Position numbers and translations under genes: made by a program. 64,000 nucleotides of DNA from contig OY764869.1 of assembly GCA_963668585.1 (NCBI GenBank), forward strand, positions 1-64,000, in the 5' to 3' direction. The notes beneath the pieces are model-generated. The model saw only the letters and a list, made by a program, of their open reading frames with translations. It made no database searches and had not been told where the DNA came from. The DNA comes from Bin87 sp963668585 (GTDB lineage Bacteria; Chloroflexota; Dehalococcoidia; Lucifugimonadales; UBA3495). This document shows, in pieces, positions 25,017 through 32,955 of this stretch (position 1 is its first letter; each line of letters begins with the position of its first letter).

Positions 25017-26294
25017 ATGCTTACCATTGGGCACGAGGTAGTCAGACCCGGAAGGCACTGGGGTGACTCCGACATCACGATTCCGGTTCCGGAAGAACTG
25101 GAAACTACTCCCGGCATCCCGATGACCGCCCGTGAAATTGACTGGTACGCCCGCGAATACCCGCTGGAAACCATGAACATCACCGAGCGCGCATCCCGGG
25201 ACTGGTCCAACACCCTGCGCGACCTCCACGCCGAAATGCGTGAGATCCGCAAGGAGCACGACAAGCTCAACAGCAACCTGATCATGGCTGCCCGCGCCAC
25301 CTCCGAGATGGAGCCCACCGCCGAACCCACCGGCGCTGACATCTCCCAACTCATCAAGGACAAGGCTCGCCAGCTCGGGTATCTGGAAGTCGGTATCACT
25401 TCCTATGACCCCCGCTATGACTACAAGAGCAAGCGCGGCTTCACCGTCATGCCTCATGCCGTCTGTTTGGCCTATGAGCAGGACTTCGAGCCCACCCAGA
25501 CCATCCCCAGCGTTGACGCTGAGATCGTCCACTCCAGCACCTATCGCACGCAGGCTGCGGCTGGCTTGGAACTCGGCAACTTCATCCGCTCCCTGGGTTA
25601 CAAGGCCCATGTCGTCCACTCCAGCGACGCCACTGGCCCCGTCATCCCCATGTTCGTCGCCGCCGGCCTCGGCCAGCTCGGCGCCTGCGGATACCTGCTG
25701 TCCCCGCACACCGGCAACCGGATGCGGTTGATGATGGTCACCACCGACGCCAACGTCACCCATGACTCCCCGGTCGACTACGGCATCCACGCTTTCTGCC
25801 AGGTTTGTCAGGTCTGCGTGAACCGCTGCCCCGGCCGCGCCCTCATGCGCGACAAGATCTGGTGGCGTGGAATCGAGAAGAACAAGCTCTACTTCAAGCG
25901 CTGCCGTCCCGTCATGGCCCGCTACCTCGGCTGCGGCGTCTGCATGAAGGTTTGCCCGATCCAGAAGTACGGCCTGAAGAACACGATGGAGCACTACGCT
26001 GCCACCGGTCAGGTTCTCGGCAAGGGCACCCATGACCTCGAAGGTTACAACCTGGAAGGCAAGGGCTACTTCGGCCCCGGCGAACTCCCCGTCTTCGAGC
26101 GCGGATTCTTCGACATGCCTCACGGCAACTCCGACGAGTGGGCTTTCGAGTCCATGAAGGAAGCCGCGAAGGACAACGAAGGCGAAATCCCCGAAGACAT
26201 GATCGACGACCTGAAGCTCCAGATCCAGCGCGCCATCGCGCTGCAGAGCGGCGACGTTCTGGCCATGATGGCAGAGGACCAGGACTACATCTAG
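25017..26294 (+). CDS. Reductive-dehalogenase-like cobalamin/4Fe-4S protein, paralogue 1
   Basis: A 425-residue protein of the RdhA/QueG-related family. The C-terminal half has the RdhA signature: AAGLGQLGACGYLLSPHTG (near residue 222), FCQVCQVCVNRCPGRALM (first 4Fe-4S site CxxCxxCxxxCP near 261) and YLGCGVCMKVCPIQKYG (second site near 305), spaced by a Trp/Tyr-rich stretch. The N-terminal half has EAEMREIRKEH-like charged helix sequence. Unlike respiratory RdhA there is no Tat signal, and no RdhB anchor gene lies nearby, so it should be cytoplasmic. The ATG at 25017 has GAGGAG and matches the start of its paralogue; longer upstream reading is rejected. Good promoter, ribosome site and terminator suggest strong expression. 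Whether it dehalogenates is not shown. Confidence 0.82.
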   Translation: MLTIGHEVVRPGRHWGDSDITIPVPEELETTPGIPMTAREIDWYAREYPLETMNITERASRDWSNTLRDLHAEMREIRKEHDKLNSNLIMAARATSEMEPTAEPTGADISQLIKDKARQLGYLEVGITSYDPRYDYKSKRGFTVMPHAVCLAYEQDFEPTQTIPSVDAEIVHSSTYRTQAAAGLELGNFIRSLGYKAHVVHSSDATGPVIPMFVAAGLGQLGACGYLLSPHTGNRMRLMMVTTDANVTHDSPVDYGIHAFCQVCQVCVNRCPGRALMRDKIWWRGIEKNKLYFKRCRPVMARYLGCGVCMKVCPIQKYGLKNTMEHYAATGQVLGKGTHDLEGYNLEGKGYFGPGELPVFERGFFDMPHGNSDEWAFESMKEAAKDNEGEIPEDMIDDLKLQIQRAIALQSGDVLAMMAEDQDYI

Positions 26295-26327
26295 TAGTTC
26301 GTTCTCAATCGACTAACCGGCAAAATT

Positions 26328-26360
26328 GGGCCGGCGGGAATATTCCCGCCGGCCCTTTCT
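26328..26360 (+). terminator. Strong terminator after RdhA-like paralogue 1
   Basis: GGGCCGGCGGGA and TCCCGCCGGCCC form a perfect 12-base stem with a 4-base loop, followed by TTTCTATTT. Confidence 0.92.
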
Positions 26361-26463
26361 ATTTCAGGGTCCCACCGGCCTGGCCCACATACCCACGCCC
26401 TGGTGTACAATGCCCGCCACCTCCGGCTAACTCCTTTTTCAATCAACAACAGCGCGTCGCCCC

Positions 26464-27639
26464 ATGGAACCCACCATCACCTCCCAACTCCCCTCCCTGC
26501 TGATCTCCATACCCGACGGCGTTATCGACCTCGGTTGGGGCCACCCATCGCCCCGGCTTCATCCCACCGATGCCCTGGCCGCCGCCGCGCAATCGGCCCT
26601 CGGGCAGCAGTCCGCGGTGCCCCTCCAGTACGGCGCGGTGCAGGGGTTCGGTCCCCTCCTGGATTCGCTGGCCGCCTACCTCTCCGGGCAGGACGCATAC
26701 GGCGGCCCGGTCAGCCCGGCCTCGCTGTTCCTCACCGCCGGCGCCTCCGCCGCTATTGACCTGGCCACCACACTCTACGCGACCGCCGGCGACACGGTGA
26801 TCGTCGAGGAACCAACCTACTACCTGATCGAGCAGATCTTCGTGGACCACGGCCTCAACGTTATCGGCGTTCCCACCGACGCCCACGGCCTGGACATCGA
26901 CGCCCTGGCAACCCTCCTGGAAGCCCGAGACGCGCCCCGGCCTCGCCTGCTCTACACCATCCCAACCTACCAGAACCCCAACGGTTCCGTACTGACCCTG
27001 GAGCGGCGCCGTCACCTTGTCGAACTGGCCCAAGTTCACGGTTTCACGATCATCGCCGACGAGGTTTACCAACTGCTCCACTACGGGCCGGCGCCACCGC
27101 CGCCGCTGGCGATGCTGGACGATGCCACCGATGGTTGCGTCATCTCGCTGGGTTCCTTCTCCAAGATACTGTCCCCCGGACTGCGCCTCGGCTGGGTGCA
27201 TGCAGACCCTGAGATCATCCGCCGTTTCGTGGATTCCGGGGTCGCCGCCAGCGGCGGCGGTCTGAGCCATTTCGCAGCCACTCTTGCCCACGCCACTCTG
27301 GAGATGGGACTGCTACAGGAAAACATCGACACGCTGCGCCGGGTTTATGGGCAGCGGCACGATGAAGCCGCCAGTCTGCTCCGTGCCGAATTCAATGGCT
27401 CGGTGGATTTCACGCCTCCTGGCGGCGGCTACTTCTATTGGTTGAACCTGCAGGACGACATCAATACCGAAAGGTTGCTGCCGATGGCCCGCGAGGCCGG
27501 CGTATCGTACCGGCCCGGCGCCGCATTCTCCGCTTCCGGCGCCTTCCCCAACTCCCTGCGCATCAGCATATCGCTGTACGAAACCGACGAGATCGCCGAG
27601 GGAATTCGCCGACTGGCGTCCGTCGTCACCGCCGTCTGA
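26464..27639 (+). CDS. PLP-dependent aminotransferase, class I/II (2-aminoadipate transaminase-like)
   Basis: A 391-residue fold-type I aminotransferase. Visible: DLGWGHPSPRLHP near the N-terminus, TAGASAAIDLATTLYA, VIVEEPTYYLIEQIF, the PLP-ring segment TIPTYQNPNGSVLTLERRR, IIADEVYQLLHYG (Asp and Tyr contacting PLP) and the Schiff-base Lys in SLGSFSKILSPGLRLGW. It resembles LysN/MocR-type aminotransferases without the N-terminal DNA-binding domain. It sits between the two RdhA-like genes, and its transcription is isolated by the terminator at 26328, so a functional link to them is only positional. Confidence 0.87.
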   Translation: MEPTITSQLPSLLISIPDGVIDLGWGHPSPRLHPTDALAAAAQSALGQQSAVPLQYGAVQGFGPLLDSLAAYLSGQDAYGGPVSPASLFLTAGASAAIDLATTLYATAGDTVIVEEPTYYLIEQIFVDHGLNVIGVPTDAHGLDIDALATLLEARDAPRPRLLYTIPTYQNPNGSVLTLERRRHLVELAQVHGFTIIADEVYQLLHYGPAPPPPLAMLDDATDGCVISLGSFSKILSPGLRLGWVHADPEIIRRFVDSGVAASGGGLSHFAATLAHATLEMGLLQENIDTLRRVYGQRHDEAASLLRAEFNGSVDFTPPGGGYFYWLNLQDDINTERLLPMAREAGVSYRPGAAFSASGAFPNSLRISISLYETDEIAEGIRRLASVVTAV

Positions 27640-27945
27640 CCCCATCGCAGCTGGCAGGCGCAACCGCCACGCAGGAAGGCTGCCCAACGCGGTTTGACCT
27701 GGGCGCGCGGTGCGCTGCGCAACCCCTGATCCAATTGGCGCAATTGTTATCCCCCGCACCATCCGGAAACGCAGGTGTCACGGCCCGCAACCCCATCATT
27801 TTCAACCCTCAAACTGCCGATAATAATGATAATTATGCAATGGGATATGATGATCAGACGGTGCAAGTATTGACATTCGCGACCTGTACCAGTATCTTTT
27901 GAGGAAATTGGGCCTATCTATGCTGTCCAACTTAAGGAGGAGGAT
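27640..27945. other. 306-base intergenic region with a strong promoter
   Basis: No gene seen. The right half is AT-rich (TAATAATGATAATTATGC) and carries the promoter described at 27870. Confidence 0.6.
27870..27898 (+). promoter_or_regulatory. Consensus-like promoter of the second RdhA-like gene
   Basis: TTGACA at 27870-27875 and TATCTT at 27893-27898 have the optimal 17-base spacing. The leader of about 40 bases ends in AAGGAGGAGG just before the ATG at 27946, the strongest ribosome binding site in the window. Confidence 0.72.
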
Positions 27946-29220
27946 ATGCTTACCATTGGTCATGAGGTACGACGTCCCGGCAAGTACTTGGGCGACACAC
28001 CCGTAACGATCCCGGTGCCCGAGGAGCTCGAAACCACTCCCGGCATCCCCATGAACCAGCGCGAAGTTGACTGGTACTCCCGCGAGTATCCCGTCGAAAC
28101 CATGAACATCACCGAGCGCGCTTCCCGCGACTGGGCCAACACCCTCCGCGACCAGCACGCCGAGATGCGCGAGATCCGCAAGGAACACGACAAGCTCAAC
28201 CGCAACCTGGTTATGGCCGCCCGCCTGACCGGCGAGTTGGAGCCCACTGTTGAGGCCAACGGCGACGACGTCACCGAAGTCATCAAGCAGAAGGCCCGCG
28301 AGCTCGGTTTCATCGAAGTCGGCATCACCGCCTTTGACATCCGCTACGTGTATCAGAGCAAGAAGGACTGGGTCCGCTTCCCCCACGTCATCTGCTTGGC
28401 CTACGAGCAGGACTTCGAGCCCACCCAGACCATCCCCAGCATCGACGCTGAGATCGTCCACTCCAGCACCTACCGCACGGAAGGCGCCGCTGGCCTGGAA
28501 CTCGGCAACTTCGTTCGCGGCCTCGGCTACCGCGCACAGGTCCACAGCCCCAACGACAACACCGGCCCTTATATCCCGATGTTCGTCGCCGCCGGCCTCG
28601 GCCAGCTCGGCGCCTGCGGATACCTGCTGACCCCCCACGTCGGCTCCCGCTGCCGCATCATGATGATCACCACCGACGCCAGCGTCACCTATGACTCCCC
28701 GGTCGACTACGGCATCCACGCTTTCTGCCAGGTTTGTCAGGTCTGCGTGAACCGCTGCCCCGGCCGCGCCCTCATGCGCGACAAGATCTGGTGGCGTGGA
28801 ATCGAGAAGAACAAGCTCTACTTCAAGCGCTGCCGCCCCGTCATGGCCCGCTACCTCGGCTGCGGCGTCTGCATGAAGGTCTGCCCGATCCAGAAGTACG
28901 GCATGCAGGCCACCATGGAGCACTACGCTGCCACCGGTCAGGTCCTTGGCAAGGGAACCCACGACCTCGAAGGTTACAACATCGAGGGCAAGGGCTACTT
29001 CGGCCCCGGTGAACTCCCCATCTTCGAGCCTGGCTTCTTCGACATGCCTCACGGCGACACCTCCGAGTGGGCCTTCGACCAGTTGAAGGACGCTGCGCGC
29101 GCCAACGGCAACGAGATCTCCGATGAGATGATCGAGTCATTCCGCGCCGACGTCGTCCGCGGCCTCGGCCAGAGCACCGACAACGTCGACATGATGTACG
29201 AGGAAGAAGACTACATCTAA
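27946..29220 (+). CDS. Reductive-dehalogenase-like cobalamin/4Fe-4S protein, paralogue 2
   Basis: A 424-residue paralogue of the protein at 25017, with the same start (MLTIGHEV), AAGLGQLGACGYLLTP, FCQVCQVCVNRCPGRALM and GCGVCMKVCPIQKYG. There is no Tat signal or membrane segment. Differences concentrate in about residues 90-160 and at the C-terminal end, where this copy ends MMYEEEDYI. In about residues 250-312 the two proteins are identical and the DNA is nearly so, including synonymous sites. Promoter, ribosome site and terminator are all strong. The function is probably a soluble corrinoid- and Fe-S-dependent reductase; the substrate is unknown. Confidence 0.82.
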   Translation: MLTIGHEVRRPGKYLGDTPVTIPVPEELETTPGIPMNQREVDWYSREYPVETMNITERASRDWANTLRDQHAEMREIRKEHDKLNRNLVMAARLTGELEPTVEANGDDVTEVIKQKARELGFIEVGITAFDIRYVYQSKKDWVRFPHVICLAYEQDFEPTQTIPSIDAEIVHSSTYRTEGAAGLELGNFVRGLGYRAQVHSPNDNTGPYIPMFVAAGLGQLGACGYLLTPHVGSRCRIMMITTDASVTYDSPVDYGIHAFCQVCQVCVNRCPGRALMRDKIWWRGIEKNKLYFKRCRPVMARYLGCGVCMKVCPIQKYGMQATMEHYAATGQVLGKGTHDLEGYNIEGKGYFGPGELPIFEPGFFDMPHGDTSEWAFDQLKDAARANGNEISDEMIESFRADVVRGLGQSTDNVDMMYEEEDYI

Positions 29221-29266
29221 ACCATGTAGCCATCCAAATCGGTCGGTTCTCAGGAACAGACATCTT

Positions 29267-29292
29267 GGGGGCGGGTGTTACCCGCCCCCATT
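29267..29292 (+). terminator. Terminator after RdhA-like paralogue 2
   Basis: GGGGGCGGGT and ACCCGCCCCC form a perfect 10-base stem with a 3-base loop, followed by ATTTCG. Confidence 0.85.
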
Positions 29293-29663
29293 TCGTATGT
29301 CTCTCTGCGCTGCCTGGCGAGCGACGCCTCCCCGCTAAACCACCGGCGCGGGCCCACCAAGCCGCGACCGCGACCGCCCACTGTCTCACGACCCCACTAT
29401 CATTCTGCGTAAACTGTGCAATTCTCTGTACCCTCACGCCATCCACTCCCCTCATTGGCAAGCCCGTCCAATCACCAGCCAGCCAGGGCCCGTTCACACT
29501 CGGAAAACCATCCGTCTTTCCTGCGAAAGCAGAAACCCAGCAAAGTCCCGGCAACAGGACCGTTAGCATCGTTGTGTACTCTCCGGATTCCCGCGAACGC
29601 TGCAATGACGGAAAATGCGGACACATGACGGGAAGTGTAAACAGGTCATGGCCCGTGAGCAGG

Positions 29664-29786
29664 GCCATTCCATTATTGACCATCGATGAGGTAGTCGGCT
29701 CATCCTGAGCCTGTCGAGGGACGGCGGACGGTGAGCAGGAAATCATTCCGGCAACAGCAAATGCCTTTTGCCAGGACAATTGAATC
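29664..29786. repeat. Dispersed MITE-like repeat, copy 4
   Basis: Left end CCATTCCATTATTGACC, middle GAGGTAGTCGGCTCATCCTGAGCC, core GGACGGTGAGCAGG, right half GGCAACAGCAAATGCC, then TTTGCCAGGACAATTGAATCG. Confidence 0.8.
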
Positions 29787-29821
29787 GCCCAGCAGGTGCG
29801 CGCAACAGAACTGCAATCAAA

Positions 29822-29846
29822 ACCTTCTCCCTTGACGGGAGAAGGT
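29822..29846. repeat. CCTTCTCCC...GGGAGAAGG hairpin
   Basis: A 9-base perfect inverted repeat with a short loop downstream of the minus-strand pentapeptide-TIR gene. A widely seen intergenic type; it could act as a bidirectional terminator but lacks a T run. Confidence 0.5.
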
Positions 29847-29909
29847 AATGATCGGGGACGGCAAATCCGTTTGCCAAACGCCCGGCGAATCTTGGGCGCG
29901 GCTAGTTCG

Positions 29910-31193
29910 CTACAGTTGCAGCGTTCTGGGGTCGGCCGCCTGGCGCGGTGGCTTGGCCGCGCTCGCCGGCTGCTCCTCGGTCAGGTTGGAGATCAGTTCA
30001 TCCAGCGCAGTCTGGTATTCCGCCGACCCTTCCGCCTGGCCGGCCAGGTCGAACACCCGGTGTTCTTCCTTCAGCAACCGGGCGTTCCGGTTGCGCCCAC
30101 CAGCCATCACGCCGTCCGCGTCCACCAGGAACATCGTCCAGCGGTCCGTGGTGTTCTCCGCTTCCATCGCTGAGGTGATGTCGTTGCGCACCGTTTCGCT
30201 GTCCAGCCCGGATTCCGTGCAGAGCACCACCAACCGGTCGTAGTGCCGGACCCATCGCTCGATTTCTTCCTCGCCCGACGTCGCACGCCGGTCCACCAGC
30301 GGATTACCTCTGAAGTTTTCCGCAAAAACCCAGCTGCGCACGCCCTTGGCGCGTAGGTTCGCTTCCAGTTGCCGGGCAAACTCCACGTCGTTGCCGGCGC
30401 AGGTGATATGCACCTCCAGCGTCGTCACGGGCGCATCCACCACCGAGTCCTGGATTCCCACTACGGCCACCGGAATACCCGAACCCAATATGAACGACTG
30501 CGGCAATGCCCCCCTTGAGCGCAGCAGGGTGTCCAGCCCAATGGTGCTGGGCGCGTCATGCCGCACGCTGTCCAACCCCACCGCCCGGTCCATCGCGCAG
30601 TTCTGAAAAACCGTGTAGCCGATGATGCAGTTGTTGAAATCCGCCTCTCCGGTACTCACGTCATTCAGGACTGCCTCGTAAAAGTCCGCGTCGCTCAGAA
30701 CCGCTCCCGACAGGTTGGTCCTCGACAGGTTCGCCCCGTTGAAGCTAGCCCCGGTCAGATTCGCTCCGGTGAAGTTCGTCCGATCCAGGTTGGCCCGGTC
30801 CAGGTTGGCATTGGTCAAGTCCGCTCCGGACAGGTTCGCTTCGGAAAGCGTCGCCCGGTCCAAGTTGATTCCCGCCAGGTTCGCGTTCCGCATGTCGGCG
30901 CCGCGCAGGTTTGCGCCGGGCGCAATCGCTCGGCTCATGTTGGCTTCCCGCAGGTCGGCGCGGTAAAAGTGCACGTCGTTCATGTAGCTGTTGGACAGGT
31001 CCGCTCGCCTGACCATCGCTCCCATGAAGTCGCCATCCCGCATATCCGCCCCTCGGAGGTTCACCAGAGGGATGCGGGCGTGGCTCATGTAGCACGAGTT
31101 CAGGTCCATCGGCGTATTGGGATGCTCTTCGCGCCATGCCGCCACCGCATCACGCCCCCGCTTCACGATTTGGACCAGTTCAATATCGGCCAT
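29910..31193 (-). CDS. Pentapeptide-repeat protein with C-terminal TIR domain
   Basis: A 427-residue protein. Residues about 40-205 are tandem pentapeptide repeats (LRGADMRNANLAGINLDRAT and many A(N/D)Lxx units), forming a right-handed quadrilateral beta-helix. Residues about 260-405 form a TIR domain: LEVHITCAGNDVEFARQLEA (beta-A/alpha-A), VRSWVFAENFRG (BB-loop region) and DRLVVLCTESGLDSETVRND. In TIR NADases the catalytic Glu sits in a (W)VxxEI context; here the matching segment reads TVRNDI, with Asp. It is cytoplasmic, with no membrane segment. GGAG precedes the ATG. It may be a sensor or scaffold with signalling or defence role. The gene diverges from a lipoprotein gene 103 bases away. 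Confidence 0.85.
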   Translation of the reverse strand: MADIELVQIVKRGRDAVAAWREEHPNTPMDLNSCYMSHARIPLVNLRGADMRDGDFMGAMVRRADLSNSYMNDVHFYRADLREANMSRAIAPGANLRGADMRNANLAGINLDRATLSEANLSGADLTNANLDRANLDRTNFTGANLTGASFNGANLSRTNLSGAVLSDADFYEAVLNDVSTGEADFNNCIIGYTVFQNCAMDRAVGLDSVRHDAPSTIGLDTLLRSRGALPQSFILGSGIPVAVVGIQDSVVDAPVTTLEVHITCAGNDVEFARQLEANLRAKGVRSWVFAENFRGNPLVDRRATSGEEEIERWVRHYDRLVVLCTESGLDSETVRNDITSAMEAENTTDRWTMFLVDADGVMAGGRNRNARLLKEEHRVFDLAGQAEGSAEYQTALDELISNLTEEQPASAAKPPRQAADPRTLQL

Positions 31194-31296
31194 GATTATG
31201 TCTCCAGAAGGGTGTCGGCGACGATTTTAGCACAAATTCCAGTCTAAACCGGCATCGTGTAAAATGACGCCATACGCTCACACAGGAGATATTCCA

Positions 31297-31782
31297 ATGT
31301 TCAAGACCATCACCATGGCAAGCCTCGCCATCCTGCTTATCCTCTCCGTCGCTTGCGGGGCCGGCGGTTCCGATTCTGATTCGGCCAGCATCGCGGACGA
31401 ACCCCACTCCGATCACATGGTCGCTCAGGCAACCCTCACCGCCTATTACATCGACGCCGCCATCCGCGCGGGCATGACTTCCCAAGAAATCAACTTCGCC
31501 CTGGGCAAAATCGCCAGCGTAACCGTGATCGACGAATTCTGGGTCAGCGACGAGATCGGCCGCATCGATTTCACCAATGTCCCAAGCGTGCCCTTCTCGT
31601 TCCCAACCGACCCCGACGCCGGTACTCAGGCAGCGCCCTTCGCCGCCCTCCTGCTGGGCGGAGAAACCGTGATTGTGCAGGGCGCGCAACCCCGTGAGGC
31701 CGACGGCGCAGTTTTCCAGTACGTCGGTGTCGCCGGTGTGGACAAGCCCCGCATCGTCCAAGTGGGCTTCGCGCGCGAATAG
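31297..31782 (+). CDS. Small lipoprotein of unknown function
   Basis: A 161-residue protein, ATG at 31297 with AGGAG ahead. A typical lipoprotein signal (MFKTITMASLAILLILSVAC) ends at a lipobox Cys near residue 20 followed by GAGGSDSDSAS, a flexible linker. The mature part of about 140 residues is acidic and I do not recognise the fold; it has ALGKIASVTVIDEFWVSDEIG and a C-terminal VGVAGVDKPRIVQVGFARE. It is expected at the outer face of the cytoplasmic membrane. It diverges from the pentapeptide-TIR gene and shares its promoter region (TAAAAT at 31260). Confidence 0.72.
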   Translation: MFKTITMASLAILLILSVACGAGGSDSDSASIADEPHSDHMVAQATLTAYYIDAAIRAGMTSQEINFALGKIASVTVIDEFWVSDEIGRIDFTNVPSVPFSFPTDPDAGTQAAPFAALLLGGETVIVQGAQPREADGAVFQYVGVAGVDKPRIVQVGFARE

Positions 31783-31896
31783 CCCCGTTCCCGCCTAAAC
31801 GAAACCCGCAAAATCCCGTTCATCCTCGTACAGAATGACGGCCCCGACTGCCACCAACTCGAAACGGCCGTCATCCCCACATGGGTCTCCCAAGAG

Positions 31897-32018
31897 CCAT
31901 TCGATTGTTGGCGGTAGACAAGCGAGTCCGCTCGTCCTTCGACAGGCTCAGGATGAGGGGACGGTGAGTAGGGAACCGTTCTGGCAACGGCAATCGCCTT
32001 TTGCCGGGATAATTGAAT
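31897..32018. repeat. Dispersed MITE-like repeat, copy 5, centre inverted
   Basis: Left end CCATTCGATTGTTGGCGG and right end TTTTGCCGGGATAATTGAATAA match the other copies. The central CTCATCCTGAGCCTGTCGAAGGACGA is in the opposite orientation here (TCGTCCTTCGACAGGCTCAGG). Confidence 0.78.
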
Positions 32019-32047
32019 AACCCTGGCATGGGCCCACAGCGCTGGTT

Positions 32048-32074
32048 TTGACTACCATCCCCTGACGCTATACT
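32048..32074 (+). promoter_or_regulatory. Candidate promoter of coaX
   Basis: TTGACT at 32048-32053 and TATACT at 32069-32074, spacing 15. The ATG at 32093 lies about 12 bases beyond the expected start of transcription, leaving a very short leader with no good ribosome site. Confidence 0.45.
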
Positions 32075-32092
32075 ATTACGCTGGTTCTCAAC

Positions 32093-32947
32093 ATGCTGCT
32101 GACTATCGACATTGGCAATACTGCAGTGACCATGGGCGTGTTCTACGACGGCCCTGCGTCCGATTCCAATGCCTGTGGTTCCAGCCCATCGGACCGCTTG
32201 GTCACCACCCTGCGGGTCGCCACCGATTCCCGAAAACTGGCCGACGAATACGGCATCCTCGTCAAGAACCTGCTGGAATTTCAGGGCGTCACGTCATCCG
32301 ACATCACGGCAGCCTGCATCTGCTCCGTCGTCCCGCCTCTCACCGGCCTGTTCGAAGACCTGTGCCGCCGGTATTTTGGCGTCGCTCCCCTGCTGGTCAC
32401 TTCCCAAATAGACCTGGGGATGCCGGTGCTCTACGACAACCCGCGCGACGTGGGCGCCGACCGCATCGTCGATGCTGTGGCCGCAGCGGAACTCTACGGC
32501 GTTCCCGTCATCGTGGTTGATCTTGGAACCGCCACCGTCCTGGACGCCGTTTCCCGCAACGGCGAGTATCTGGGCGGAGCCATCACCCCCGGCATCAACC
32601 TGTCTGTGGATGCCCTCTACCACAACACTTCTCTGCTCCGGCGCGTGGAGCTGGTGGCACCGGCGGCGGCCGTGGGGCGCAACACCACCATGGCGCTGCA
32701 ATCAGGCATCGTCTTCGGTTATGCCGGCCTGGTGACCACGATGGTCGAACGCTTCAAATCGGAGATAGGCGCCGACGCCAAGGTAGTGGGCACCGGCGGC
32801 CTGGTTACCGTCATTGCCGACCACGCCCCGGTTTTCGACGACATCAACCAGGAACTGACCCTCGTCGGTCTCGATCTCATCTATCGAATGAACACCGCAG
32901 CCACGTCTCCGGCCGAACCGTTGCTGTCCCTGGAGGCGCGGGATTAG
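32093..32947 (+). CDS. coaX: Type III pantothenate kinase
   Basis: A 284-residue kinase making 4'-phosphopantothenate, first step of CoA synthesis, with an ASKHA fold. Motifs: LTIDIGNTAVTMGVF (phosphate 1), VPPLTGLFEDLCRRYFG, NPRDVGADRIVDAVAAAELYG, VDLGTATVLDAVSRNGEYLG (phosphate 2, catalytic Asp region), GGAITPGINLSVDALYHNTSLL and TGGLVTVIAD. It needs a monovalent cation and is not feedback-inhibited by CoA in known members. The next gene, 8 bases on, is coaBC, so consecutive CoA steps are cotranscribed. Confidence 0.96.
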   Translation: MLLTIDIGNTAVTMGVFYDGPASDSNACGSSPSDRLVTTLRVATDSRKLADEYGILVKNLLEFQGVTSSDITAACICSVVPPLTGLFEDLCRRYFGVAPLLVTSQIDLGMPVLYDNPRDVGADRIVDAVAAAELYGVPVIVVDLGTATVLDAVSRNGEYLGGAITPGINLSVDALYHNTSLLRRVELVAPAAAVGRNTTMALQSGIVFGYAGLVTTMVERFKSEIGADAKVVGTGGLVTVIADHAPVFDDINQELTLVGLDLIYRMNTAATSPAEPLLSLEARD

Positions 32948-32955
32948 GCCCACTG

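Larger units (their letters stand above)
29293..29909. other. Intergenic region with several repeats, no gene seen
   Basis: Holds a TTCCTGCGAAAGCAGAAA palindrome (29515-29540), the MITE-like copy at 29664-29786, and a CCTTCTCCC/GGGAGAAGG hairpin at 29822-29846. Confidence 0.6.
31783..32092. other. Intergenic region with repeat copy 5 and the coaX promoter
   Basis: No gene seen. Mostly the dispersed repeat (31897-32018) and a TTGACT/TATACT pair ahead of coaX. Confidence 0.6.
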
